From JAAELZ01 sp047639475 (GTDB taxonomy: Bacteria > Pseudomonadota > Gammaproteobacteria > Arenicellales > Poriferihabitantaceae): a stretch of 64,000 nt of DNA. Below are positions 1-8,404 of the stretch, piece after piece. The position numbers were made by a program, and so were the translations under genes. Numbering within the stretch: the first letter of the stretch is position 1; each line of letters starts with the position of its first letter. The DNA lies in assembly GCA_047639475.1 (NCBI GenBank), contig JBLIOD010000006.1, positions 19,271-83,270 on the forward strand. Reading direction: 5' to 3'. The notes under the pieces are model-generated. The model saw only the letters and a list, made by a program, of their open reading frames with translations. It did no database searches and was not told the DNA's origin.

Positions 1-16
1 TAACCGAAAAATCAAC

Positions 17-325
17 ATGAGCACCAAGATAAAAATTAAGCAAAAACCCGAAGGGCACGACGTCTTAGTACTGACTAAACACCCTATGGAAACCGGTCAG
101 CGGGTTGACAAGAATTCCGGTGAAATCGTGCCCGCCCACCACATTACCTCAATGCTGTTTGCGGTCAACGGGACTCAGATAACTGAGGTTTCGTTAAGCC
201 GTGGCACCTCCGCCAATCCGTTGGTCGCCATAAACTTGCAAAATTTAACTTCGGGAGACACGGTCTCTGTTTCGTGGGTCGATAACCTTGATGGCAGCGG
301 CGCCGCTGAAGCTACCGTTAAATAA
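17..325 (+). CDS. soxZ: Sulfur-oxidation carrier subunit SoxZ
   Basis: SoxZ pairs with SoxY to form the periplasmic carrier on whose SoxY cysteine thiosulfate-derived sulfur is carried through the Sox cycle. The 102-residue product has the usual SoxZ length and a beta-rich, Ig-like composition with no signal peptide; SoxZ is known to be exported together with SoxY. It starts at the first ATG, 13 nt after a TAA at positions 1-3 that may be the stop of an upstream soxY (inference; that gene lies outside the window). No strong Shine-Dalgarno is visible, which fits translational coupling. soxA follows 80 nt downstream on the same strand, supporting a shared operon. Confidence 0.9.
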   Translation: MSTKIKIKQKPEGHDVLVLTKHPMETGQRVDKNSGEIVPAHHITSMLFAVNGTQITEVSLSRGTSANPLVAINLQNLTSGDTVSVSWVDNLDGSGAAEATVK

Positions 326-405
326 CTTATTCTAAATTGAAAAACGAATTCGCAAACTCAAGACCATAATTGAACATAGTGTTAACAAATGCTGAGGGAA
401 AAACA

Positions 406-1266
406 ATGAGAAAACTAATCACCGCCCTAGTCACCACTGGCTTAGTTGCTGTAATCGGCGCAAGCCAAGCAACCCCGTCTATTCAAGAAGTTCGCTCAGA
501 CATCGAGGCATTTCAAAGCTACTTCCAAAACAAGTTTCCCAGCCTAAGCCTTGAGGATTATAAAGACGGGGTAAACGCACTACCCCAATACGCCCATAGA
601 CGGGCTAACTGGGAAGGTTTAATGGACTTCCCTCCTTTTGAGGAATTAGCCGAGCAAGGTGTAGAAGAATGGTCAACCCCATTTGCTAATGGCGCCACAT
701 ACGATGATTGCTTTTCAGGCAAACCGGCCGGTAACCAGTATCCTTACGTGGATAGCGACGGTGCTTTACACACTATTGAAACCGATATTCGCGATTGCTT
801 GAAAAACAACGGCGAAGAAGGCATGAAGGGTAATAGTCAAAAAATGGCCCGATTAACTATCGCCTATAAAATGCGAGCCAACGGACAGCCGGTGGATATT
901 GATTACTCTTCAGAAACCATGCGTAATTACTACGAAAAAGGCCGCCAATTTTACTGGGCAAAACGCGGCCAACTTAACTTTTCCTGTGCTGATTGCCATG
1001 TACTTAACGCTGGCAACCAAGTGCGCGGTGATGTACTAAGCGCAGCTTTAGGCCACGGCACGGGCTTTCCCGTCTACCGTAGTAAATGGGGCGCTAACAG
1101 CGGCAAAAAACCATTGGGCACCCTACATCGACGTTATAGCGGTTGTAACAAACAAGTGCGTGCTAAGAACTTTAAGGCCCTAGGAGAAGAATATCTCGCA
1201 GTGGAGGTTTATGAAACCATCATGAGCATGGGTGTACCGATTGAGGTACCTAGCCAGCGGCAATAG
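406..1266 (+). CDS. soxA: Sulfur-oxidation c-type cytochrome SoxA, monohaem type
   Basis: SoxA, with SoxX, forms the haem enzyme that couples thiosulfate to the SoxY cysteine in the periplasm. I start it at the ATG at 406, preceded by GAGGGA. An upstream TTG (370) would put 12 extra residues before the signal peptide MRKLITALVTTGLVAVIG. In the 286-residue protein the haem motif CADCH lies at residues 194-198. The likely active-site cysteine is in RRYSGCNKQ (about residue 247). Diheme SoxA proteins carry another CxxCH in the N-terminal domain; here only two isolated cysteines are present (about residues 102 and 131), as in monohaem SoxA, where they form a disulfide. No soxX or soxB follows; a terminator ends the operon. 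Confidence 0.9.
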   Translation: MRKLITALVTTGLVAVIGASQATPSIQEVRSDIEAFQSYFQNKFPSLSLEDYKDGVNALPQYAHRRANWEGLMDFPPFEELAEQGVEEWSTPFANGATYDDCFSGKPAGNQYPYVDSDGALHTIETDIRDCLKNNGEEGMKGNSQKMARLTIAYKMRANGQPVDIDYSSETMRNYYEKGRQFYWAKRGQLNFSCADCHVLNAGNQVRGDVLSAALGHGTGFPVYRSKWGANSGKKPLGTLHRRYSGCNKQVRAKNFKALGEEYLAVEVYETIMSMGVPIEVPSQRQ

Positions 1267-1290
1267 CAGCACAAGTTCAACCCAAACGAT

Positions 1291-1316
1291 AAAAACCAGC
1301 CTAAAGGCTGGTTTTT
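1291..1316. terminator. Bidirectional terminator between soxA and the BioC-like gene
   Basis: An 11-bp perfect stem (AAAAACCAGCC / GGCTGGTTTTT) closes a 4-nt TAAA loop. The A-tract and T-tract are part of the stem, so it can work on both strands. It lies 24 nt after the soxA stop and touches the stop codon of the convergent methyltransferase gene. Confidence 0.85.
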
Positions 1317-2106
1317 AATAATTCTGAATGGTTGGAATCCCCACGTTAACGCTACTAGTATCCTTCTTTACGCCTCTACCAAAACACAATTCAATTTCAA
1401 TGGTTAACACATTCTCGGCTTTGAGTTGGGCTTCTAACCGAGCAATTATTCGTTGATAAATGCCCTTGGGCATTAAACCCCTACGGCGATCAGCGTGAAA
1501 ATTTGCGCCGTCGATTAACTTGGCATCCTTGATTAGTTTCTCCACGGAAGTGTATTCCAAATTGACACGCTCTGAATCTAGCACCACGTTACTCAAGCCC
1601 AGTCCCGCTATGTGATCACCCACATCCGACATCGCATACTTAGGTTGAAAGTGAGGTTTAGAATCTTCACTAGCAATCAAATCGGCTAAACTTAAGGTGG
1701 TATTTTCACCATAGAAAGAAAAAAATAATTCCCCGCTTGGCTTTATGGAATCAATCGCCTGTGGCAGTAGTGCATTCGGATCAAACCAATCAATCAGGTG
1801 CGAACAAACGACCGTATCAACTGGGACAAAATTTTCCAGGCAGCCTATCGAATCAAGTTTTGCTAGTGGAAATTGATTAACGATCTCATAGCTGCCCTTC
1901 ATTGCGTCATACAGCTGGTTCGAACTCGGCCCTAAAATGAGCGCAGAGCTATCTCTAGACTTCCCTGCGCTGCCTCCTAGACCGCGAGCAATACGGCTAT
2001 GCATCAAGTCATCACTATAGGTTCTGAGGAAATCCTGTTCCTGGAGCGGTTTTAACTTGCTTAGCCGGCTCAATCGATTAAGATAAGGTTGTTGCGAGTC
2101 GATCAT
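1315..2106 (-). CDS. BioC/NDUFAF5-like SAM methyltransferase homologue with degenerate motif I
   Basis: The 263-residue product resembles the BioC / NDUFAF5 branch of class I methyltransferases. It has a post-motif segment HLIDWFDPNALLPQAI and IKPSGELFFSFYGENT (about residues 104-135), matching the family's LHWVNDLP and LKPDG-F-TLGP-TL signatures. The SAM-binding loop, normally of the form DLGCGTG, reads LILGPSSNQL (about residues 57-66), so the glycine-rich turn is largely lost. BioC methylates malonyl-ACP in biotin synthesis; NDUFAF5-type proteins act in complex I assembly. Either role is uncertain here, and no other bio gene is nearby. Genes of this family are often found beside comF, as here, where the two start codons are only 29 bp apart on opposite strands. 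Confidence 0.6.
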   Translation of the reverse strand: MIDSQQPYLNRLSRLSKLKPLQEQDFLRTYSDDLMHSRIARGLGGSAGKSRDSSALILGPSSNQLYDAMKGSYEIVNQFPLAKLDSIGCLENFVPVDTVVCSHLIDWFDPNALLPQAIDSIKPSGELFFSFYGENTTLSLADLIASEDSKPHFQPKYAMSDVGDHIAGLGLSNVVLDSERVNLEYTSVEKLIKDAKLIDGANFHADRRRGLMPKGIYQRIIARLEAQLKAENVLTIEIELCFGRGVKKDTSSVNVGIPTIQNY

Positions 2107-2135
2107 GGAATCAAGTCACTAAAAGGGAGAGAAAG

Positions 2136-2912
2136 ATGGCACAGTTTAAAGCAATTCAATCGTTTACCAAAACACTAAAGTCATATTCTAAAGCTACCAT
2201 ACCCACTCTCTGTGCGGTATGCAATCAGTTCTGCAAGGAGCATTGTTGTCAAAGTTGTTATGGCCATTTTGGGCGCAATTCCATTTGCTGTAACATTTGT
2301 GCCGAACCTCTATCAGCAAACTCACTATACAAGTCTGAAAGTGTTAGCAGCGACATGATCTGTGGCCGATGTCTATCGTCTCCGCCCCAGTATCAGAAGG
2401 CCATCTCTCCCTTCTTATACAGTGACGATATTAGAAATCTAATACTTCAATTCAAGTTTTCAGGCCATCTAAGTTTAGTGGGCTTTTTTGCCGCCGAATT
2501 AGCTATAGCTCTCAACAACGAGCTCTCAAAAAGTTGTTTTCCTGATGTAATTATTCCTATCCCCTTACACGAGGCTCGACTCAAGCAACGGGGTTACAAT
2601 CAAGCTCACCAACTAGGACATCAATTGGCAAAACGACTCGGAATTCCACTAGACACTCGTTATTTAAAACGGATAACCCAGGCAGAACCACAAGCAGGTT
2701 TAAGCAAGCAAGGCAGGGCCAAAAATATTGAAGGTGCCTTTATCATCTTAAAAGGCAAGGCGCTTCCAACCACCTACCGACATATCTTGTTAATAGATGA
2801 TGTGATCACTACCGGGGCGACCATTAACGAAGCGTGTAAAACCTTGGTCCAATGTCAACGTAATCATTCAATCACTGTTTGTTCCATCGCTCGATCACTT
2901 GCCTTTAACTAG
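2136..2912 (+). CDS. comF: ComF family phosphoribosyltransferase-like protein
   Basis: ComF proteins are needed for natural transformation in several bacteria, probably in handling incoming single-stranded DNA in the cytoplasm. The 258-residue product has the two expected parts. The N-terminal zinc-finger region holds cysteine pairs (CAVC, CNIC and CGRC among others, about residues 27-80). The phosphoribosyltransferase domain ends in the PRPP-binding motif HILLIDDVITTGAT (about residues 217-230), and PIPLHEARLKQRGYNQA is the usual ComF signature. A strong ribosome site, GGGAGAG, precedes the ATG. The nearby type IV pilus genes give a plausible uptake partner, although they are separately transcribed (inference). 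Confidence 0.9.
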   Translation: MAQFKAIQSFTKTLKSYSKATIPTLCAVCNQFCKEHCCQSCYGHFGRNSICCNICAEPLSANSLYKSESVSSDMICGRCLSSPPQYQKAISPFLYSDDIRNLILQFKFSGHLSLVGFFAAELAIALNNELSKSCFPDVIIPIPLHEARLKQRGYNQAHQLGHQLAKRLGIPLDTRYLKRITQAEPQAGLSKQGRAKNIEGAFIILKGKALPTTYRHILLIDDVITTGATINEACKTLVQCQRNHSITVCSIARSLAFN

Positions 2913-2974
2913 AAACTTAACAAACAAAACTGGCTACTACTCTAGACCCTGCATACTTGTGCGAGCACAAAAAA

Positions 2975-2997
2975 AGGCCCGCAACAAGCGCGGGCCT
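2975..2997. terminator. Bidirectional terminator between comF and pilA
   Basis: An 8-bp GC-rich stem (AGGCCCGC / GCGGGCCT) with a 7-nt loop is flanked by an eight-A run on the left and CTTTT on the right. It therefore can stop both comF (+) and pilA (-). It lies between the two convergent genes. Confidence 0.9.
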
Positions 2998-3046
2998 CTT
3001 TTAACTGTAAAGCGATAAAAGGCGCTAAGCCCTTTTACTTTACTTT

Positions 3047-3514
3047 TTAAAGCTTACAAATTGAGGCAGCCCCACAAGTACCGCTTGCTATCCATGATAG
3101 CGCGCCATTGGTGCTTGTAGGTGTAAGGATGTAAGTATAGCCAAGGAGAGTATCATCCATTCCTTCACCCATTACAGCCTGGGCTGTTATTGTTCCTTCA
3201 ATTCCTGCAACAGCGCTTATTGTAACAGTATCTACAAGCGCGCCGTTTGCTACAGCGACTAAGTTTACACCCGCTAAAACAGCAGTATCACATGCCCCTC
3301 CAAGAACCCCAGACTCTGCGTGACATAATTCTATGGCTAGCTTAACCGGCGCAGTCGCATTGATAACTTCTGTAAATTTTGCTCTACCTGTATAGCTCTG
3401 GTAAGCCGGTAAGGCAATAGTTGCTAAAATGGCGATGATTGCGATAACGATCAATAATTCGATTAGGGTAAAACCGCGTTGTACTGCTTTGACGCTCTGT
3501 TGTATTTTATTCAT
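3047..3514 (-). CDS. pilA: Type IV major pilin-like protein
   Basis: This is a prepilin, 155 residues, with a short basic leader ending in glycine 14. The mature protein starts at Phe15 and has Glu at +5 in the motif GFTLIELLIVIAIIAILA, the substrate of the PilD peptidase and methylase. The rest is a long N-terminal helix followed by a globular domain with four cysteines (64, 75, 147, 153). The last pair probably forms the C-terminal D-loop disulfide. It is divergent from pilB-pilC-pilD, the classic arrangement, and has a long upstream region with a sigma-54-like promoter. Whether it is the major pilin cannot be proved, but size and location favour it. Confidence 0.9.
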   Translation of the reverse strand: MNKIQQSVKAVQRGFTLIELLIVIAIIAILATIALPAYQSYTGRAKFTEVINATAPVKLAIELCHAESGVLGGACDTAVLAGVNLVAVANGALVDTVTISAVAGIEGTITAQAVMGEGMDDTLLGYTYILTPTSTNGALSWIASGTCGAASICKL

Positions 3515-3842
3515 TTTAGATATTCCAAAGTTAATGTTGAGGTGCTTTTTTATACTTCTCTAAAAGTGATTTAACAACATATGAGCACTTTAGAAGTGAT
3601 CGAGAATATAGCAAACTGAACCCCATATTTCAAGCAAACAATTTTCATTACATCTGGCTTTATACGCCTTTAGTCTACCTTAATCTGCCGAACATCAAGA
3701 ATAGTGGTTTTCTAATTATCTGGGCATTATGCGGTTAAATATTGCTACACTAACAAGTTAATTATCTGATTAATTTGTTAGAATAACAAGCTGGAAGAAT
3801 ACGCAAAATATTAAAATCAGCTGATACACACCTTAAAGCCAT
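3515..3842. other. Divergent pilA/pilB intergenic region
   Basis: The 328-bp AT-rich region carries the sigma-54-like site for pilA and, nearer pilA, an imperfect inverted repeat (3554-3568 with 3586-3597) that would fall in the pilA leader. On the pilB side there is a perfect inverted repeat TTGTTA-GAA-TAACAA (3775-3789), and the heptamer TAACAAG occurs twice (3751-3757 and 3784-3790). These may be regulator sites. No gene is seen; short frames here lack coding character. Confidence 0.5.
3610..3625 (-). promoter_or_regulatory. Putative sigma-54 promoter of pilA
   Basis: Read on the minus strand the site is TGGGGTTCAGTTTGCT. It has the TGG of the -24 element and the TTGCT of the -12 element at the standard spacing; the CAC part of the -24 box is not conserved. 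It would start transcription about 85 nt before the pilA ATG. pilA of Pseudomonas is known to use sigma-54 with PilR, which makes the candidate plausible, but this is a weak-to-moderate match. Confidence 0.45.
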
Positions 3843-5579
3843 ATGAATAAACCTAAAACAAGGGAAGAAAAGAAACCAAAAGTACTTTTTGGTTTGGCAA
3901 AGCAGATTGTAACGCAAGAAATTGCTTCTTTTACATTGGCGAGCCAACTGCAATCAGAAGCTGAAAAAGCGGGGCATACGTTTTTTGAACAATGCTTTCA
4001 GCATGAAGATATTAACAAGGATGCCCTGTTGCAACTTGCTGCTAATGAGGCGGGCATGGCGCTGATTGATTTAAACAGCGTCAATTTAGATGCATTGCCC
4101 CTCGCGCTATTAAGTGACGAACTAATCACTAAATTTCAAATGTTGCCACTATTTGGCCGAGGTGACATGTTAAACGTGGCAATAGGCTCGCCGCATGCAA
4201 GGGTCGCGATCAGCCAAGCGCGGTTCCAAAGTTCTAAACGCATAAAAGCGGTAGTTTGTGACCCCAATAAGTTGCGCGTACTGATCACCAAATTAGCCGC
4301 GGGCGCCAATGAAGGCGCACTCGACGACTTCACCGACGACGTCAACCTCAATGAAATTGATATTGACCTGCTAACCGATGACGGCAATGTGCTGGAATCT
4401 ATGGTCAATTTGGACCAAAGCAACCCGATTGTTCGTTATGTAAACCAAATCCTTCGAGACGCTGTCACAAAAGGCGCGTCCGATATTCACATTGAGCCTT
4501 ATGAACACTATGCCCGAATACGATACCGTATAGACGGTGTTTTACACCCCGCGGGAGAACCACCAATCAAATTGGCGCAGAATATTGCCTCCCGAATAAA
4601 GGTTATGTCGCGCTTAGATATAGCAGAACGTCGATTGCCGCAGGATGGACGCATCAAACTGAATTTCTCACGCTCTAGAACGATCGATTTTCGTGTTAGT
4701 ACCATGCCCACTGTCTTTGGAGAAAAGGTAGTGCTGCGTATATTGAACCAGGGCTCTACTCAACTTAGTTTAGATAGCTTAGGCATGGAGATGCACCAGC
4801 TAGCCCAATATAAACATGCCACCGCTCAACCACATGGGATGGTTTTAGTAACTGGTCCAACGGGTAGCGGCAAGACGGTTTCTTTATACTCTGCACTAGC
4901 ACTTTTAAATAATCCAACTACCAATATCAGTTCTGTAGAGGACCCTGTCGAAATATATGCTGATGGTGTCAATCAAGTCACTATCAACGAAAAATCCGGA
5001 TTAACTTTCGCGAGAACCTTGCGCGCATTACTACGGCAGGATCCTGACATACTAATGATTGGTGAGATTCGTGACTTAGAAACAGCTGAAATAGCCATTA
5101 AGGCTTCTCAAACAGGTCACCTGGTTTTGTCCACCCTGCATACTAATGATGCGCCTAGTTCTATTACCCGTTTGTTGAATATGGGAATCGCGCCATTTAA
5201 CATTGCGTCAACGGTTAACTTAGTGATCGCACAACGTTTGGTAAGACGGCTTTGTGCCTCCTGCAAACAAAAAACTAAAATTTCAGCAGAAATATTGCTC
5301 AAAATGGGTTTCACCGAATCTCAAGTTAAAACTGGCACTATCCACGAAGCAGTGGGTTGCAGTAACTGCTCAAAGGGCTATCGTGGAAGAACGGGTATAT
5401 TCGAAGTCATGCCCATATCAGACGCCACCAGCGAATTAGTGATGGACAATGCGACTGAAGCACAAATAACAAGACAAGTTAGATCAGAAGGCGTATTGTC
5501 CATAAAAGAAGAGGGCTTCAAAAAGGTAGCAACTGGTATAACCAGCATTGCTGAAATTGAACGAGTCACCAAAGGATAA
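3843..5579 (+). CDS. pilB: Type IV pilus assembly ATPase PilB
   Basis: PilB is the hexameric cytoplasmic ATPase that powers pilus extension. The 578-residue product has an N-terminal MshEN/T2SSE-N region (roughly residues 60-150). Its ATPase core has a Walker A GPTGSGKT at 338-345, an Asp-box region, and a Walker B-like ILMIGEIRD near residues 403-411, followed by the His box SQTGHLVLSTLHTND. The zinc-binding tetracysteine is present: CASC at 471-474 and CSNC at 506-509. Length and motif order are those of intact PilB. pilC starts 21 nt downstream, and pilD then coaE follow, so the four genes probably form one operon. Confidence 0.95.
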   Translation: MNKPKTREEKKPKVLFGLAKQIVTQEIASFTLASQLQSEAEKAGHTFFEQCFQHEDINKDALLQLAANEAGMALIDLNSVNLDALPLALLSDELITKFQMLPLFGRGDMLNVAIGSPHARVAISQARFQSSKRIKAVVCDPNKLRVLITKLAAGANEGALDDFTDDVNLNEIDIDLLTDDGNVLESMVNLDQSNPIVRYVNQILRDAVTKGASDIHIEPYEHYARIRYRIDGVLHPAGEPPIKLAQNIASRIKVMSRLDIAERRLPQDGRIKLNFSRSRTIDFRVSTMPTVFGEKVVLRILNQGSTQLSLDSLGMEMHQLAQYKHATAQPHGMVLVTGPTGSGKTVSLYSALALLNNPTTNISSVEDPVEIYADGVNQVTINEKSGLTFARTLRALLRQDPDILMIGEIRDLETAEIAIKASQTGHLVLSTLHTNDAPSSITRLLNMGIAPFNIASTVNLVIAQRLVRRLCASCKQKTKISAEILLKMGFTESQVKTGTIHEAVGCSNCSKGYRGRTGIFEVMPISDATSELVMDNATEAQITRQVRSEGVLSIKEEGFKKVATGITSIAEIERVTKG

Positions 5580-5600
5580 AATTTCAACAATAATAAAGTC

Positions 5601-6821
5601 ATGGCAAAAGCACCCAAAACTAAAAAGGTAGTTATCTTCGACTGGAAAGGTCAAAATCATAATGGTGTTCGTGAAAGTGGCGAAATAGAGGCGACTACGC
5701 TCAAGGAAGCCCGAGGGTTAATCCAAAAAAGAGGAATTAAATTAAAGAAAATTCGAAAGCAATCGCACCCTATTTTTGGTGGTGATTCAGTTAAGAATAG
5801 AGATGTGGTTGTGCTTAGTCGCCAATTAGCGACGATGGTAGAGGGCGGCATCCCCATTGCCCAAGCCTTATCCGTGGTAGGTCAAAGCAGTGACAACCGC
5901 GCTGTTAAAATTTTATTAGCCAAAATGAGAATGAATGTGGAGGAAGGTGAAGACTTAACCTCAACCTTGCGTAAACACCCTAAACATTTTAATTCACTTT
6001 ACGTAGGGTTGGTAAATGTCGGCGAAGAGTCAGGTACGCTCGGCCCAATGTTAGGAAGAATCGCAGCCTACTTAGAAAAAGCAGAAGCCATGCGGCGCAA
6101 GATAAAATCCGCATTGATGTACCCTGTCATTGTTATGTCTGTTGGACTAATCATTGTCGCAGGCTTGCTTATTTTTATCATTCCGCAGTTCCAATCACTG
6201 TTTGAATCCAATAATGCAGAGCTGCCACTATTAACCAGTATCGTTATCACTGCTTCGGAAACACTCCAAGAACATTGGCTGCTGGTCGCTATCTTGATCT
6301 TCATGTCTAACATATCTTCTAAGTATTTTTATAAGAAGAGCTTTTCATTCAAACACTTAGTGGACCGTCTCATGCTAAAAGTACCCGTCTTTGGTCCACT
6401 AGTTAGAAAAAGCATTTTAGTGCGAGTCACCCGCACAGTGGCCATCATGTTTAGAGCGGGTATACCGATGGTTGAAACTTTGGGCGTCATTGCGCCGGCA
6501 TCAGGCAACGAAGTATTTAGGCGCGCATTGAGTCAAGTTCAAAATGACATCGCAACAGGCCAGCCACTTGAATCTTCATTACGTGAAGCCAAGCAGTTCC
6601 CCAGCATGATATTGCAGATGGTCAGAACCGGTGAAGAAACCGGTGAAATGGACAGCATGTTGGATAAGGTAGCAGAGTTTTACGAAGACGAAGTGGACAA
6701 TACCATTTCTGGAATCAGCGCCTTGGTTGAGCCGATTATGGTCGTTGTTTTGGGAATACTCATTGGTATCGTGGTTGTTGCTATGTATCTTCCGATCTTT
6801 AAACTCGGCGATGTGTTCTAA
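5601..6821 (+). CDS. pilC: Type IV pilus inner-membrane platform protein PilC
   Basis: PilC is the inner-membrane platform on which the PilB/PilT motors act. The 406-residue protein shows two copies of the T2SSF domain (about residues 70-195 and 275-400). Hydrophobic segments lie near residues 170-195, 215-235 and the C-terminus (VEPIMVVVLGILIGIVVVAM). Repeated signatures such as SRQLATMVEGGIPIAQAL in the first copy and MFRAGIPMVETL in the second are typical. It lies between pilB and pilD with short spacers, consistent with co-expression. No truncation or frameshift is seen. Confidence 0.95.
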   Translation: MAKAPKTKKVVIFDWKGQNHNGVRESGEIEATTLKEARGLIQKRGIKLKKIRKQSHPIFGGDSVKNRDVVVLSRQLATMVEGGIPIAQALSVVGQSSDNRAVKILLAKMRMNVEEGEDLTSTLRKHPKHFNSLYVGLVNVGEESGTLGPMLGRIAAYLEKAEAMRRKIKSALMYPVIVMSVGLIIVAGLLIFIIPQFQSLFESNNAELPLLTSIVITASETLQEHWLLVAILIFMSNISSKYFYKKSFSFKHLVDRLMLKVPVFGPLVRKSILVRVTRTVAIMFRAGIPMVETLGVIAPASGNEVFRRALSQVQNDIATGQPLESSLREAKQFPSMILQMVRTGEETGEMDSMLDKVAEFYEDEVDNTISGISALVEPIMVVVLGILIGIVVVAMYLPIFKLGDVF

Positions 6822-6865
6822 AACAGCTCATCTAGTTGAATCCCTCAGTTAAATAAAACCAAAGC

Positions 6866-7792
6866 GTGAGCACTTTGATTGAACAGCTCTATCTAACGGG
6901 GCCGCTGTACTGGTTGACTTTATTTATATTCGGGTTATTGGTTGGCAGCTTTTTGAACGTCGTTATACTGCGGCTGCCCAAACAAATGATGCACGAATGG
7001 ACTAGTCAGTGTGAAGCCTTGCTAGCAGAGGAAGAGGAAGGCGAAGAGGAAGAGGAAGAGGAAGAGTTGAGCAATGCCGCCACTGTTTCGAGCCCGCCTC
7101 CTGGCATCGTATTTCCCGCTTCGCATTGCCCAACTTGCAAAACGCCGCTGAAGTGGTGGCACAATCTACCTGTTATTAGTTATATCTTCCTAAGGGGTAA
7201 ATGTTTTGCCTGTGAAAAACCCATTTCATTGCGTTACCCGCTTATAGAGCTACTCACCGCCGGCTTAACTGTTTTAGTGGGGCTATATTTCCCAACCACC
7301 GCGGTTTTACCTTGGCTTTTACTGCTTACTTGGTGCCTTATAACGCTGAGCTTTATCGACATTGATCATAAGTTACTCCCTGATAACATAACCCTTCCCT
7401 TGGTATGGTTAGGGCTGCTATTTAATATTACGGCTAACGGCTTTGCTTCACCGCAAGATTCAATTATTGGCGCGGTTATTGGCTATATGATTTTATGGAC
7501 AGTTTACCAAGTTCATCATGCCGTCACCAAAAAGGAAGGCATGGGTTACGGTGATTTCAAGTTACTTTCTGCAGCGGGCGCTTGGTTGGGTTGGCAATAT
7601 ATTCCCATCACCTTATTACTATCCGCCGGTGCAGGTGTCGCGATAGGCATTTCATTGATGTTAATAAAAAAGCAGGGCCGTGACCTTCAAATACCATTTG
7701 GCCCTTATATAGCCGTGGCTTTTCTCATGGCCTTAGTGTGGGGCGATCAACTCCAACGTGCTTACTTCAACTTAATCGGTCTCAACGTTTGA
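6866..7792 (+). CDS. pilD: Prepilin peptidase / N-methyltransferase PilD, with acidic insert
   Basis: PilD cleaves the leader of type IV prepilins and methylates the new N-terminal phenylalanine; it is an inner-membrane aspartic protease. I use the GTG start at 6866, giving 308 residues. The cytoplasmic loop has the zinc cysteines C88, C91, C113 and C116. The catalytic aspartates are in FIDIDHKLLPD (D165 or D167) and in GYGD (D230), followed by several membrane segments. An unusual run of glutamates fills residues 55-67, before the cysteine region, encoded by a GAG/GAA/GAA repeat (about 7028-7066). The stop overlaps the coaE start. Confidence 0.95.
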   Translation: MSTLIEQLYLTGPLYWLTLFIFGLLVGSFLNVVILRLPKQMMHEWTSQCEALLAEEEEGEEEEEEEELSNAATVSSPPPGIVFPASHCPTCKTPLKWWHNLPVISYIFLRGKCFACEKPISLRYPLIELLTAGLTVLVGLYFPTTAVLPWLLLLTWCLITLSFIDIDHKLLPDNITLPLVWLGLLFNITANGFASPQDSIIGAVIGYMILWTVYQVHHAVTKKEGMGYGDFKLLSAAGAWLGWQYIPITLLLSAGAGVAIGISLMLIKKQGRDLQIPFGPYIAVAFLMALVWGDQLQRAYFNLIGLNV

Positions 7793-8397
7793 TTTATAAG
7801 GTTGGCGTAACTGGCGGAATTGGATCTGGAAAATCGAGCGTTACCCAGCACTTTGCCGACTTCAATGTCCCTACTTTTAGCTCAGATACCATTGCCCGTG
7901 AATTGTGTGAACCCGGTCAGGCGTCCTATGTTGAGATAGTGGGTACTTTTGGACGCCGTATCTTAAATGAAGATAATACCCTCAATAGAGCTGAACTCGG
8001 GAGTATCGTATTCAATGACAAGGCGCAATTGAAACGCTTAGAAGCCATTCTACATCCCGCCATATTTAAAACCATGCATGAGCGCGCGCAGTCAGCGCAA
8101 TCACCCTACTGTATATTAGACATTCCTTTACTGGTAGGCACTAATGAACAACTAGCTGTTCATCGTATTTTAGTGGTTAACACCGACGCTGAATTACGAA
8201 AGCAACGGGTTATGCAGCGCAGTGGCTGGTCTGCTGAAAAAACGCAATCGGTTATGGATAACCAACTCTCTAACGCTGAACTTATTTCTGCTGCTGACGA
8301 CGTTATTGTTAACAACGCAACCCTAGCTGAACTAGTCCCGCTAGTGAAAAAATTGCATCAAGGTTATTTAACGCTTGCTCGAGCACGAAACTATTAG
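7789..8397 (+). CDS. coaE: Dephospho-CoA kinase
   Basis: CoaE phosphorylates dephospho-CoA in the last step of coenzyme A synthesis. I place the start at TTG 7789, overlapping the pilD stop as TTGA. This gives MIYKVGVTGGIGSGKSS, aligned with the usual CoaE N-terminus and with the P-loop GGIGSGKS at residues 9-16. An upstream in-frame ATG (7738) would add 17 residues unlike the family. The resulting 202 residues match the family length. The pilD-coaE linkage is common in gammaproteobacteria and the overlap suggests translational coupling. Confidence 0.93.
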   Translation: MIYKVGVTGGIGSGKSSVTQHFADFNVPTFSSDTIARELCEPGQASYVEIVGTFGRRILNEDNTLNRAELGSIVFNDKAQLKRLEAILHPAIFKTMHERAQSAQSPYCILDIPLLVGTNEQLAVHRILVVNTDAELRKQRVMQRSGWSAEKTQSVMDNQLSNAELISAADDVIVNNATLAELVPLVKKLHQGYLTLARARNY

Positions 8398-8404
8398 GTT
8401 GAGG

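Noticed and set aside
3762..3953. 63-residue open frame opposite the pilB start
   Set aside because: It overlaps the well-supported pilB N-terminus and the AT-rich intergenic region, with no ribosome site or family.
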